A DNA stretch of 64,000 nt from Cryptomeria japonica (GCF_030272615.1 NC_081411.1:209218244-209282243), one strand, 5' to 3'; counted from the stretch's first letter, positions 49,360-61,634 are shown. Program-made: numbers and translations. Notes: generated by a model from the letters alone, not told the origin.

Positions 49360-50190
49360 ACATTTCAACTATCTTCCTGTTTCTTTTTCAATTCTAGCCT
49401 TATACCATTTGAACATTTGAAAGGCTTCTGATTTCTCTTTTAAAAACATAACTGACATCATCCTTGAGTAATCATCCACAAATAATATTAAGTATTTATC
49501 TCCATAATAACTTTGAACTTTCATAGGACCACAAAGATCAGTGTGCACAAGATCTAAATTTCCTTTAGAAGTGTAGGACTTACTTGTAAAGCTTGACTTT
49601 GTCATTTTACCCATCTGGCATCCTCAGCATATTGCATTCTCAGGTTTTACCAAGCTCGGTAGACCTCTTACTCGGTGCTTCTTACTTAGTTTGATCAGGT
49701 TATCAAAATTTACATGACAAAACCTTTTATGCCATAGCCAGGTATCTTCTATTTTAGCATATAGACAATTGTTCCAAGTTGAGTCAAGATGAAATGTATT
49801 ACCTTTTGTTTGTGTCTCAGTAGCAGCCAACTTTCCATGTTTGTCATGAACTTTGACACTTCCTTTTTGAAATTCTATTCGGTATCCTGTATTGTTTAGC
49901 TGTGCTACACTCAACAAATTGTATTTCAAACCTTCAACCCAATATACATCATCACATTTAGCATTGTCAAGAAGTGTTATGGAACCTTCACCTTTCACTG
50001 GACATGGTGCATCATTACCAAATCTTACATAGCCTCCATCATAGTCTTCTAATTTAACAAACTTGTGTTTATCACCTGTCATGTGATGTGAGCATCCACT
50101 ATCTATGATCCAAGAATCATTTTTGTTTATGTGAGATATTAAGGATGTTTCCTCATACCTTTCTTCATCTAATCCATCTTTGATAGCCAC
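49360..50190 (-). pseudogene. Copia protease and integrase N-part, broken
   Basis: SWIIDSGCSHHMTGDKHKF is the aspartic protease active site (near 50080-50125). WLWHKRFCHVNFDNLIKL begins the HHCC zinc-binding domain of integrase; a stop separates it from GCQMGKMTKSSFTSK. VHTDLCGPMKVQSYYGDKYL and LFVDDYSRMM are catalytic-core motifs. A stop follows EKETGR at 49369. Confidence 0.9.
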
Positions 50191-50269
50191 ATAAACAACT
50201 TCCTCTATCTCAGTCCCATTAGATTTATCATCATTGGATTCCTCATCAGCTACTAGGCATGTCTTTCTA

Positions 50270-51270
50270 TCTCTCCTTCTAAAGTCTCAGTGTCCTCTGT
50301 ATTGATTGTCTTTCTGTCTATCATCTATGTATTCTCTCTTTTCACTAGATTCTTTGTCAGGACAGTTAGAAGCCATATGTCCTATTCTATCACAGTTAAA
50401 ACATTTTAAAGGTAACTTTCCTTTATACTTACCTTTGCCTCTTGGTAACCTCTTGGCTAATAGTGCTTCAAACTCTTCTTCCTTTTGATTTTCTCATATA
50501 GTTTGTGTACCACTTCCATGTTTTTGCGAAATCTCTCACTTGCTCCACTATGATTTCCTTCAGTATACTTATACATTTCATCATTGTAATCATCTGATTC
50601 ACCAATATGAAAAGAACTGAATGAAAGATTCAACTTTATTTACCGAAGACCCACTGTTATCAAAATTACTTAACTCAAATGCATGTAGCTTACCGATAGT
50701 AGCATCCAAAGAGACTTGCATGTTTGGTACAAACCTTAATTCATTGATTGTAGAGACTCGAATGGCATAAGCAGGTAGAAGTGTTCTAAGAAACTTAATT
50801 GTTACATCCTTTTCTTCAATAGTTCCTCCTTCTCCTTTGATTTGATTGACAGTTTCCTTTAACCTTGTACTTTATTGGGTTATGTTCTCACCTTCATACA
50901 TTTTCATGGATTCAAGTTGACCTCTTAGACTATCTTCTTTTTCTCTCTGAACATGTTCATCACCACCATACACAGATATAAGCTTGTTCCACATCTCTTT
51001 GGCATCATTGTAGCCTTCTAGATCATTAAATTCTGAGTCGATTAATGTTGATGTTATTTCAATCATTGTTTGAATATGTTCTTGCTTTTCCTTTATCTCT
51101 TCCATTGTTATCGGGTAGGGGCTAGGTGCAATGTAATCATTCTCCAGATAATATGTTGCATATTCTCCAATTCCTGATAAGTGCAGCTTCATCCTTTTCT
51201 GCCATGTGGAGAAACTTGACTTGTTCAGCTTTGGTGCATCCCTTTTATACATCTTCGGATCTTGCCTCAA
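50270..51270 (-). pseudogene. Copia gag with intact zinc knuckle, broken
   Basis: It begins near 51270 with KLNKSSFSTWQKRMKLHLSG and EMWNKLISVYGGDEHVQR, the usual copia gag (UBN2-type) fold. A stop interrupts it at 50872, then RLKETVNQIKGEGG and FLRTLLPAYAIRV continue. CFNCDRIGHMASNC (50362-50403) is a perfect CX2CX4HX4C RNA-binding knuckle. Further shifts occur near 50600. Confidence 0.85.
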
Positions 51271-51301
51271 GTACCTTTAAACTTTTCTTCTGGAGTCCAA
51301 A

Positions 51302-51313
51302 GCTATGATACCA
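51302..51313 (-). other. Primer-binding site
   Basis: TGGTATCATAGC on minus lies 2 nt inside the 5' LTR. It differs by one base from TGGTATCAGAGC, the plant copia site complementary to initiator tRNA-Met. Confidence 0.85.
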
Positions 51314-51315
51314 AT

Positions 51316-52793
51316 TGTTAGTTAAGATGAGAGGGGGGGAGTGAATCATAAAAACTCACAATGCAATATATGTATTAGATTCAACCTCGGTAGCCTTTAC
51401 TGATATGCAACTATGACTGTAAATCATTCAAACTCATAAGCAGACACACTTAAGATATCATAACACATTTAACACCAGATTCAACGTTGAAACCCAAATA
51501 GCAAAAAACCACTATGGAATTTTGGACCCACTAAGAAATATACCCTTCTAGAGTATGCTCAGTTAAAAGCCAATCCAGTTACAGATTACATAAACACATT
51601 TCTAGATGTGACCCAGTTAAGGGATTTCCATCAGACTTGTTAGAGTCTTGCACTTTGTTAGAAGTGACCTTGTCAAAGGATTTCAAACATTCATTCAGAA
51701 TGTTACCTTGCTAGAGGATTTTACAAATAAGACTGTTAGGTCCACTCGGTTAAGAGATTTCCTATTACTTACAAAATAAATAACAGAAAAATATATCTGC
51801 AACTTCACATCTGAAATGCTAAAGCAGACTCTATGTGTTCAAAATAATCTTGTCATAAGACTTATCTATCTTCTTGCTGGGCTTCTCAATCTGTTCTTTA
51901 ATCAGATATTCAGTCTTCTGTGGTCGGTGATCACTACTGTAGTATCACTGTTCTTCTATTTGCCCACATACATTGTTCATCAATAATTTCTTATTTATGA
52001 AAAATTCCTAACTGCTTAATCTCCTTGATCACATTTCCCATGATCAATCTTAGCCATCAGATCTTCAAACGTGACTAGGTTCATTGTATCCTTCGATCTG
52101 AAAATGTTTTATCTCACCTTGGAACTTGTATTCCTTCCTTGGAACTTGTGCTAGGCTATGACCGTTCAATCTGCGTTGTAGATCTATCTCTTGTATTTTC
52201 ATTGTTGTAGATCCTCAACAAACTTCTTGCATGACATACCAATCATCTATACATCTCCAGCTCATTGGCATTCTACATTTAATAATGTATTTATCCATCC
52301 AATGCATTCTATTATAACTTGGTCGTTACTTGGTAAATACTGAACCTCACTTGGTAGATATTCTACCTTCTTTAACCAATAGCGATAACCTTAGGGTTTA
52401 TCGACTAGCATCTTGCTCAGTAACATAGAACAGTATCAAACCTTAACTAATTCTATAGCTTGAAATCTTTTCTCCTTCTTGTTCAGTCTTCGAATACTCA
52501 TATATAGGATATCAAAACAATCAAAATAACAAGATCTCATCACTGTCTAACTCGGTAATAGTTTCCCATTGAATAACTTATTACTCCCCTTCATTTTTAT
52601 ATTCTCTTTAAGATATGGCAACATCATGCTGAATCAGAAAATTAATTGTTTGACATTAATGACAAAATAATATTATTAAGACAATAATCATCATTTATCA
52701 ATTATATCATCAATCTCCAACAACCTTCTCAATATCCTCATACCAACAAACTTACTGAAATGCCAACAATCTCCCTTTGTGAAAATGCTAAGA
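51316..52793 (-). repeat. 5' LTR of the 45.7-52.8 kb copia element
   Basis: 1478 bp, matching 45695-47153. The length difference is explained by a ~20-bp tandem duplication (CCTTGGAACTTGTATTCCTT near 52117-52145). Confidence 0.92.
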
Positions 52794-53955
52794 AGGGTGT
52801 GGATGACCCCTTATTTTTTCGTCATGAAAGGCTATAATAGGGCTTTGTTGACTAAATTATGCAACTCTTTGCCAAACGGGGTGGTTACCATTGGCAACAT
52901 CAATTTCACAATTACCCTAGAGCTTATTGTAGAAGCAATTGGTTTGAAATGCGAAGGGCAAAAAGTGGAGAAGAAAACTTTGGGGGCCTACAATGGATTT
53001 ATCATATTCATCATGGGGATAAAATTGACCCACCGTTCTATCTTTTCACTTCTTTATCTACTAGAATATCTAAAGGGGTCTCTCCCCCTTTACATCAAGG
53101 GTTAATTTATGTCCATTACCAATTTATCTTTGATTGTTGCCCTCACCAAAGTCACCTATTAACCTTTCCTAGAAACCCTAGCAACTCTGAGGAAGCCCCT
53201 CACAACTCAGTTGGTATAGAAATTGAATTTAAACCACTGCCTTCTAAATGCAGCAAGCTTGCACCTAACCTTGTAGGTTAAAAGCTAAAAAATCTCTATA
53301 GTGGAGCTCTGGAGGTTGTGCTTCTTAAAGGGAAGAACAAACTTAGGAATGCCAAGAAACTATAGGACAAGGGTGACTTTCAGGAGAAGGAGGAGAATGA
53401 TGAAGACTCAATCCAGGAGGCTTTGCAGGACTACTTGAGGAGACTTGCAAGGAACTGGGATATCCTCAATAGTAAATAATGCAGAGGTTCATGATGGAGT
53501 GTTGGATGCTATGTTTTTTTGTTGTCTCTTTGAAGATTACTAATATGGATAGTTCTGATAACGTTAGGAGCCTCTTAGGGCTTTGGTTTATTAGCTATAG
53601 TATTTCTAAGTTAAATTCTCTAAACAATTTGATTATTAAGGTCCCCAAGCCACCTAAGACTAAGTTTATTTTTTATTTAGTGATTGTTAGTAGTGTTTAT
53701 TTTAGCTTTAATCAGCATGGTATTATGACTATCTATGATTATATGATGTTATTTTGGTCGGATAGCCCCTTTTGGACTGGTTGGGGTTCGGGTATTATAT
53801 TTTTTGTTACTAACTGGTGAGTTAGCTTGATAGTTTTTGTCTGGCTTCTGGCTGTGTGATGTTAGTTGATGTTCTATTGCTGCTTAGTTTTGCTATTTGG
53901 TGTCTTTCTTTGTGAGCGATCATGACCCTTCCCCTCCTTAATTAATAAAAAATAT
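52794..53955 (+). pseudogene. 3' part of split unclassified element ORF
   Basis: The frame crossing the target duplication reads RVWMTPYFFVMKGYNRALL, CNSLPNGVVTIGNINFTI and EAIGLKCEGQKVEKK, then shifts to HYQFIFDCCPHQSH and NLYSGALEVVLLKGK. It ends in an acidic, helical stretch DEDSIQEALQDYLRRLARNW near 53470. The downstream tail is G/T-rich and finishes CCTTAATTAATAAAAAATATT near 53955, like a retroelement A-rich end. I do not recognise the protein; it is probably the gag-like or only ORF of an element rather than a host gene. Confidence 0.4.
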
Positions 53956-54360
53956 TAAAGGAAACAATTCTATCATTGCACTCAATTCATTTATATTCAA
54001 TTGTGATATTTAGTTATCCAATTTTAAGACCTATAATATAAAAAATTGAAATTGATCTATCATGTTTAATGCTAACTTAAAACGTTTGAATATCTATATG
54101 TATGAATTAAAATTTCTTTGATTGTATTTAATAACATACTTCAAACAAGAAGCTTAACTGTAAAAATAAATGACTTAAAATAGCAAATTATAAATTATAA
54201 AAAAAAAATTAAGTTCTTTTTGAACTTTCAAATTACCTTACAACTAATAAGCTGTAGACGACTCTTGACATAGTAATTAAAAAAAAATCTTTTCATTCAA
54301 AATTGCTACTCATCAAAAAGCCATGTTACGAGACTATTAGAATTGAAAGATTAAACATGT
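53956..54360. other. AT-rich intergenic, no gene seen
   Basis: AT-rich sequence without a frame or motif. Confidence 0.5.
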
Positions 54361-54576
54361 GCCCATTGGCTTTAAACTTGCATTCTTTCCTCGTTTAGTT
54401 TCTTGGAATATATACTTTCCTTGATTGGTTTGGAACGTAATAATAGAGAAACTGGATCTATGAAAATAGAGAATGTCATACCTATCACGCAGGCAAGAAA
54501 AATCCACCCACCCAATCACTTATGAATGAAATATTCATGTTGTGCATCTGGTCAAGGAGTGTTGTATATTTCTGGA
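54361..54576 (+). pseudogene. Fragment of an F-box/kelch gene (10023 type)
   Basis: CCCATTGGCTTTAAACTTGC, then a ACTCGTTTGGTTTGTTGGA-like stretch, TTGATTGGTTTGGAACG and AATAGAGAAACT match bases 10267-10357 of the intact gene. After a deleted and replaced part, ATGTTGTGCATCTG(G)TCAAGGA ... TATATTTCTGGA matches 10445-10484. Only this piece of the kelch region is present, and it is out of frame. Confidence 0.75.
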
Positions 54577-55737
54577 ATTTAAAATTGATTTTAAGCATTA
54601 AAATGTACTTTTAATATTTATGATTATATTTGATTGTTACGTTTGATACTTAATATTTTTGATTGAATTTTGTTAATAGATTCATTATGTATTAGTTCTA
54701 CTTACTTTAGGAGGTCAGGAAGTCTCTACAATATGTTTCTGAAGTGTATTGCTTAAAGATTGTATGTACATTGGTAAGTTATTTTGTACCGCAGTCTATT
54801 ATAGTGATCTCTTGGCTTATTATATATATACTAGCACATGCATCTATAGGAGGTTCATGGGAAACACCGATGGGAAATTAAAGGTAAATTAAATATATTT
54901 TAATGTTATATAATTATTTATATGTTAATTTAAATTTATACGTATTTTGATAATAAAATTTTATATATACTGCTTGTTAATAAGAGTTAGAGATGAAAGC
55001 TTGAAGAATATAAATAACCATATTCAATTACATGAATAATTTGATAGAATTGATTGATAGTGCATGCCATAGATAGTGGTATTTGTCTACACTTGTCTTG
55101 TGTTATTGTTTGTATTGGTATAAGTTACGATGAGAGCTCATTGCATGGTGTGAGGGCAAGTTGGCCTTCGAGTTTGATATGAATGATATCAACTTATTGC
55201 ATTTTTTTCTTGGTCTTGAGGTATGATAGAGGTTACATGTGGATATTTTTTGGTTAAGGGAATTGCACAACAAAGATTAAAGGTCATTTTGTGACATGGT
55301 GTACAACAACTTTGTCTAATGGAGGTATGCTTGTTATTACCTTCAGATGTAACTTGTTGAACTAAAAGGAGGTGCAAACATCAAATTTAATAAATTGATT
55401 TAATATGGATTTTTTTTATTAGAGTAGATTCATGGTTAAATGTGGGGCTTTACTTAAATGATAGATGGAGACTTGAAGCTTTCTATGAAAGATGTTTATA
55501 GTTTACTCATGATATTAATTATTTGTAAGTGAAATAATTAATCTTTCTTTATTCATAGTTTTATAGTGTGAAATTTGTAGTTATATGAAGTTATTTAAGA
55601 ACATATCATAAAAGTAATGAGTATTTAGACCATTATGATCTATCACTCTCTTCACCTATGATTATTAGTAATGTACATTTTACCGCTTATACCTTTTCTT
55701 TCTGCGTTTCAGGGAGGAATTAGATGAATTGGTTCTA
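54577..55737. other. AT-rich intergenic, no gene seen
   Basis: No domain or long frame; old repeat-like DNA. Confidence 0.45.
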
Positions 55738-56330
55738 ATGTTGCAGACTAAGGCTATGATTATTCATGTATTTTATGATGACCTCTGCTAAATTTCGTTA
55801 CGCTTTGATGAATGTCCATGCCCTGTTCCAACGCTCTCATTTTGGCACAAGCAAGGAGGACGTTGACAAAGGTTGTGGAATTTGGCTTTAAACTTGCCAA
55901 TTGCATTTGGTTGAATGTTTCTAAAGACTTTTCAACAAATCCAATTGGTGCATATCCTGTGATCATCACAGTCCATCACACCACATTTCTTTGAGGCATT
56001 TTGTCAAACAGTTCATGTACCTTGTCTATGCTTCGACATTTTGCATACATGTGTACCAGGGCGTTGCAACTGAAACATTTGATGAAATTCCTCTATCTTC
56101 AATGCTTTGACGGATGTGCATACCCTGGTCCAAATCTCCCATACTGGCACAGACTAGGAGTACGCTAGAAACTGTGAATTGATCGGGTTGGAGACCCTGT
56201 TTGTTGCATATGGTGCAAGAGTATGACTACTTCATGAGGATGCCCATTTTTTATGTAATCCCCATTAATCATATTCCACAAGACGCTATAATGTTGTGAG
56301 ACTGAGATGTGTGATGGATGGAAATGGTAT
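55738..56330 (-). pseudogene. PPR (PLS-class) protein pseudogene fragment
   Basis: On minus, MITGYAPIGFVEKSLETFNQ and LKPNSTTFVNVLLACAKMRA with LEQGMDIHQSV form one PPR unit pair. Upstream in other frames come NALVHMYAKCRSIDKVHELF with DKMPQRNVV, then GMHIRQSIEDRGISSNVS-like and NGHPHEVVILLHHMQQTG. The order L, S and P repeats is that of PLS-class organelle RNA-editing PPR proteins. Several shifts and stops occur (for example WTVMITGYAP is preceded by a stop), and no E or DYW end is seen. A complete gene would be several times longer. Confidence 0.8.
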
Positions 56331-56799
56331 TTTATGATTATGGAAAATATGTAGTGTTATTCGGTTTACGTCTATGAGATTGGCCGCGAACAGCAGTTTC
56401 ACTCCAAGGGTTGCTGACAAATTTGTCGCAACAGTGGTTAAAGAGCTGGAAATGGCATCCAATTGGACTCTATGATCTTGTAGAAGATATTGAATTGAAA
56501 ATTCTAGTATGAGGACATAGAAGACCCAGTTGAGATGATGGTAACATATTCGGTATAGGGGATAAGGGAACTGGTTACCGACATAAATATTTTACGCTTA
56601 ATTTCCAAATCAAGGCAGTTTCAACTCTTTCCTATGATCTGAAAATTGTTAGGCCTCTGGGCTCAGCCTGTTTTCAAGCATGAGACAAAAGTAGTGTGCC
56701 AAGTTCACTTATAAAAAAAGCATATCGACTAATTATGAAAAAATTAAATTAAATTAATATATACTTTAGTTTATAGCATAATTCTTTGTCTAATAAATG
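56331..56799. other. Intergenic between PPR relic and LINE
   Basis: No gene recognised. The last 20 bases (ATTCTTTGTCTAATAAATGT) may be a worn LINE target duplication. Confidence 0.4.
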
Positions 56800-57254
56800 T
56801 ATTTTTTTTTTTTGATGAATAAGCTTCTAATCTATATTAATAAGAGATTAAATACAAATTCACAAAAAAAGAATTGGGTGGTAAGAAGGCACATCCCGAA
56901 AGTCACATGGGCATAGCCCAGAAAGTCAGAAAGTCACATGGGCCAAGCCCAGAAATTTACAATAACAAATAGTAAAAAGAGGCCATCAAGCGGCCAAGGC
57001 AGTGCCAGCAGAGCCAGGAGAGTCTCTGTCATCCTTCGTACCCCATACATCAGCGGGGTCAGGATTGACGTTAGGAGGAGCCCAACCATCATTATCTTCT
57101 TTATCTTCCTTGCGCTGAGGCGAGATTAAAAGGGCCAGCCGTGGAAAGACTTATCTGAATCTAGCCAACTCGAACCAGAAACAGTACCAGGAGCAGGAGC
57201 ACCATCAGAGGGCCAACCGTCCCCACTCCCCATCGGCCCACCAGATCCCCCACC

Positions 57255-60200
57255 CTAGCTAGCCCGTGACAGAGGAGAGCGAGGGTGAGCGCGCCGAGAG
57301 GGACGGGAGTCGCGCCAAGGCGGAGGCTGAGAGCGGGGGCGTGCAGAGCCACCCCGTCGCCGGTCCCAAGAAGGCGACCAGTTGCAGGAGGAGGAGGGCG
57401 AGTCGGGGACCCGGGCCACAGTGCACGGAGCATTGCCCCAATGGTCTAGGAGGACTTGAAGGTGAGCCACTTCAAGCGCCACTTTATTGGCCTGCACCTG
57501 TATCTGAAATAATACATTAGAGCAAATAGTAGCTTTAGAATACATAGAAATCTGACAATCCATATGAGAATGAGCAAATATGCAGGCATTTCTATCTTTC
57601 CTAATAGTGAAGAGGATTTCCACCTTGAAAGTGTGCCAAAGCTGGGTATATTTAGCTAGGAATCTGGGTGAGTCCCCCAGTAGAATCATGTGCCAAGAGA
57701 ACGGCTCCGGCCGAAATGGCCAGAAAAAATCATGTATCTAGTTCCAATACTGCTGGGCCCTAGGGTAAAACCAAAAGAGATGCTTAAAAGTCTCAGACTG
57801 CCCACAAAACGGGCACCGAGGGTTCGGAACCCCCAGATGAACAAGCCAAGAGCCCATAGGCAAGCCTTGGAAAAGAATACACCAGGAAAAATGGGCGAGC
57901 TTCGACTCAACACTTGCAGACCAAGTGTTGGCAAATCTTTTACGCCAAACAGGCTTAGGAGATTGAAGTAACCACCTCTGATTCAAACTCTGGATCATGG
58001 AAAAATGAGGCGACAACCACCTGTAACCAAGCCGAGGCTTGTAGTTTCTCAAAGGAGTATCTGGGTACCATTTCCAATCTTTCCACCAAGGCTTGGGCTC
58101 ACGAATACCAATTTTATGAAGCATCTCATCTGGGATAGCACTCACCAGACCATCAAAAGTAGCCTGGTCTTGGTTTTGAAAATTATACAAAGCACGGAAC
58201 TCGTCCCACTTCATGATGCGCATGGCAGGTCTAAAAAAAAGATGATGAAGAGTATGAATACCCTTCTTATGAAATCTAAGAGCTTTGAGCCAGGGCACCT
58301 TGGCCAAGGGCTGGCCGTTTCTGGCAAACAGGGGCGACCACCACACATTGTGCTGGTTCAATGAGAGCCCATCCCGAAAGCCGGAGCAAGACCAATGAGA
58401 GCCCATCCCAGGCACGCCAAATACTTTTGGCAACAAACATACCAACTATCTGAACCGGCTCTTTCATAACCAGAAGGGTCTGGAGGCCAATCCCTTTCCA
58501 GGCCGATCTATGGACAGGGAAACTGGACTGAATGCAGTGGTGAAGGAGAATTTTCCAAGCCTCATCACCCGTAAGGGCGCGAATAATCCATTTGACACAT
58601 AAGGCAATTCCCTGCCTCTGGGTGGACAACAAACCCAAGCCTCCAGAGTCCCTGGGGAGACAACAAAAATCCCAGGCGACACGATGGAATCCATGTTGAG
58701 TATCAGAGGAAGCCCAAAGAAAATCCTGAAGTAATTTTTCAAGCTTGCTATAGACAGCTTTAGAAGGTGCCCAGCAAGAGGAATAATAAACATGAGTAGC
58801 GGCCAAAAATTTAGAGAAAATCTAGAACTTTCCCACCAAAGACAGAGGCTTGGTGATCCAATAAGCCAGCTTTTCCCCATGTGAGCAATCACAACCTACC
58901 AAAGCTCTGCTGGGGAGGCTTGAAAAGCAAAAGGAATGCCCAAAAAGTGGAAAGTTTCGCCTGGCCCAATCCACTTCCAGCCAAAGGGTTGTAGCCAAGC
59001 AGGACAAGGCAGAACAGACTGGCGGTAACAAAGCATCTTGTGCCACTGAATGGTGGAGCCCGAGGCAAGATAGAATATATTGAGGCACTGGAGCACTTCA
59101 CGAATAGTCTCCTCTTCCTCCAAGAGAGTGAGAAAAGAGTCATCCGCAAAGTGCCCATTGAGGAACTACAATTGGGAATTAGGCAATGAAATGCCTTTAA
59201 CACGCTGGAAGGATGTAGCATTGGCCAACAGATAACCAAACCCTTCGGTGGCAAGCACATACAGTGAGGGAGCTAAAGGGCAACCTTGCCAAATAGAGTG
59301 GAAGAGGCCAAAAGCTGAAGACTGTCAACCATTAATGGTAATACAGGCCGAGGGATGCAAAGAGCATTCGAACAGACTAGATAAAATTGGGCCCAAAACC
59401 CAAAGCTTGCAGCATGGCAAGAATAAAGGGCCATTCAATACGATCATAGGCTTTAGCAAAATCAATTTTAGTGAAAACAACCTTCTAGTTGGAGCACCGG
59501 GCCCACTCCATGCCTTCCCAGATGACAATGATGTTATCTAGAATATACCTAGATTTGATAAATCTAGTTTGTTCCAGACGCACAATGAGAGGCAATAGAT
59601 GACGGATTTTTAAAGCAAGAGCTTTAGCAATTATTTTGTAAGAAACATTGAGGAGCGTGATAGGCCGCCAATTGCAAATGTCCTCAGGATCACTGGCTTT
59701 AGGTATGAACTTAATATTTCCTTTATTTATTAGCTCTCCTAGAGAATTAGAATGAAAAGCCTCTAAATAAACCTGAAACAAATCGGGACCCACACTGTCC
59801 TAGAGGGCTTTGTAAAATTCACAAGGAAAGCCATCAAGGCCCAAGGCTTTATCATCAGCCATGGAATGTAATGCCTCTTTTAGATCCTTTAGTGTAAGCA
59901 GCTAGTCACAAAAATTTTTCTGGGCTGCAGACAGCCTATGTGGCACGACAGCAAGGCAATCCTACATGGCCTGCTAACGCTCAGGTGTGGGGTCTTGGGC
60001 AATGAAGACTTGCTCATAATGACGCACAAAACCCTGCAGAATGTCCGACAGCTCCGAAAGGACTTGTACACCATCTTTGATCCTTTTAATGCCTGGAGAG
60101 GAGTGCCTGGCATGCAAAGCCAAGAAAAACTCCTTAGAGGCACGATCACCAATTTTGAGCCAGTGTAAACGGGCCTTGATTTGCATGCCTCTAGTGGCAA

Positions 60201-61278
60201 AATTGTCCGCAACTTGCTTTTTGTGCCGTAATTCTGCAACTTTAACTTGCAAAGTTGGAGAAAAAGGGCTAGCCGCTAAAGCCTGGTTAGTAGAAAGTAG
60301 AGCGGCAGAGGTTACCTCATAAGACTGCCGGCGAAAGATGGCCAGTTGGCACCCATAAATGCGTAAGAAACGTGTGGTACGGGTGATGGCATCATTCCAC
60401 CACCTAATCCAGCCCGTATTATGAGCTGGCTTGCACTCCTAGTTCCAAACTCTACGAATGTGGGCCAGAGTGGCTTTATGACCAAGCAAAGAAGTATTAA
60501 GGAAGAAATGCATCCGACATGCGCGAGGCTTACGTGTCTCCCATTCAATGCAAAAACTAATGGGGAAGTGATCAGATAATGTCACATCTATTAACGGCTA
60601 AACTGAGAGGGAGGAGTTGGCGAAAGAGAAAAAAGACTGTGCCGAGATCATGGCACGATCAAGGAGCTTAAAGATTCTGTTAGAGCCAGCTCTGAAATTG
60701 CACCAAGTGTGCCAGGGAGAATGAGAATGGCGGCGGCCCATATTGGGATCAAAAAGCCCCAATTTATTGTGCATGTAGAACCATGCCTCGCGCTTGCCAG
60801 CTGCCCATCTAAAAGGCAAGATACCATCTTTATCACAAGCTATCTTAGCCATATTGAAGTCCCCACATAAAACCCAAGTGGCAACTGGCAGTGAGTCAGC
60901 AATCCATCGCCAGAGTAATGATTGCTCCACAACATCATTCGAGGCATAAACATTAATTACCCTGAAAGAATGATTATCAATATTAAACAAAATCGAGGCA
61001 AGCCATTGCGTGGGATCAGACCCATGGTCGACCACGTAGGAGTGCCACCGTGGGGACATAAGAGTGACAGCTTCGCCACGCCCAGGCTCATGGGTAGTAC
61101 CAAACACATGACTGGCTGGCCAGATAGACCGACATGCAAAAGCAAGCAAAAAACCAGAAACCTTAACTTCCTGAAGGCAAAGAATATCAATGCCAGTCAA
61201 CTTTTTCAAAGTATCTCTAACAATATACCTTCTGGAGAGGTCGGTAAGACCTCGAACATTCCATGAGAGGTAATTCAT
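57255..61278 (-). pseudogene. LINE ORF2: endonuclease-RT, broken
   Basis: It starts at ATG 61278 (MNYLSWNVRGLTD). The first 226 codons are an apurinic-type endonuclease (SWNVRG, LCLQEVK, VLCGDFNM). A linker follows with HWLKIGDRASKEFF, then RT motifs NWRPITLLNVSYKIIAKALA, ILDNIIVIWEGMEW, GCPLAPSLY and HFADDSFLTL (FADD active site at 59139-59150). A zinc-finger end reads KLAHFSWCILFQGLP and CPFCGQSETFKHLFW (57738-57900), and a last domain runs to 57255. Many stops and shifts break it. It would nick target DNA and prime reverse transcription in the nucleus. Confidence 0.9.
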
Positions 61279-61634
61279 GGATGAAGTGCGTCCATATCAT
61301 CGGACTGCGCCTCCTCTCCATCTAGGGAAGAGAAACGGTTTTGCAAGAATTTCGGCGGAACTGAGCCAATCTGGATAGAAGGAGAAGAAATTCTTCGCTT
61401 CTCCTGAACATATTCCCCTTCCTCCCTAGGCGGAGAGGGGCTACTAGAACGTCTTGCTCCTGAAACAGGAGCAGAGCCGAGCGGCTGGGCCATCATAATG
61501 GCAGTGGGTTGAGGCGTGGACTCAGGCCGAGGCTGAAGAGGCATGCTGTTAACATTGCCCGGAGCCGCCGTCCCCTTCCGAGAAGGGTTTGAAACAATCT
61601 TGTCATTGGAAGTCGATGCCGAGCCAGAAGATTT
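61275..61634 (-). pseudogene. LINE ORF1, 3' part only
   Basis: The last ~120 codons remain: a P/S/R-rich tail with PPREEGEYVQEKRR and PPKFLQNRFSSLDGEEAQSD, ending MDALHP and TGA. The stop overlaps the ORF2 start as ATGA (61275-61278). The RNA-binding part would lie further 5' and is missing. Confidence 0.7.

Larger units (their letters stand above)
45695..52793 (-). mobile_element. Ty1/copia retrotransposon, complete with TSD
   Basis: About 7.1 kb. LTRs of 1459 and 1478 bp (45695-47153 and 51316-52793) start TGTTAGTTAAGATGAG on plus; the left ends GCTAACA and the right GCTAAGA. Flanks carry the 5-bp duplication AGGGT (45690-45694 and 52794-52798). The primer site, TGGTATCATAGC on minus at 51302-51313, matches the initiator tRNA-Met class with one change. 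The PPT (AAAGGGGGAGAT on minus) abuts the 3' LTR. Inside, gag, protease, integrase, RT and RNase H follow in copia order on minus with a few stops and shifts. It is clearly younger than the 31-36.5 kb element. Confidence 0.95.
56800..61634 (-). mobile_element. L1-type LINE, 5'-truncated
   Basis: About 4.8 kb, ending at a T run (56802-56813 on plus), which is the poly-A tail on minus. The order on minus is the end of ORF1, then ORF2 with endonuclease, reverse transcriptase and a C-terminal zinc finger, as in plant L1. Base composition is much richer in GC than the flanks. The 5' end breaks off near 61634 inside ORF1. Flanks ATTCTTTGTCTAATAAATGT and ATTCCTTTTGATAAATTATA are alike and may be a mutated target duplication. 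Confidence 0.88.
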
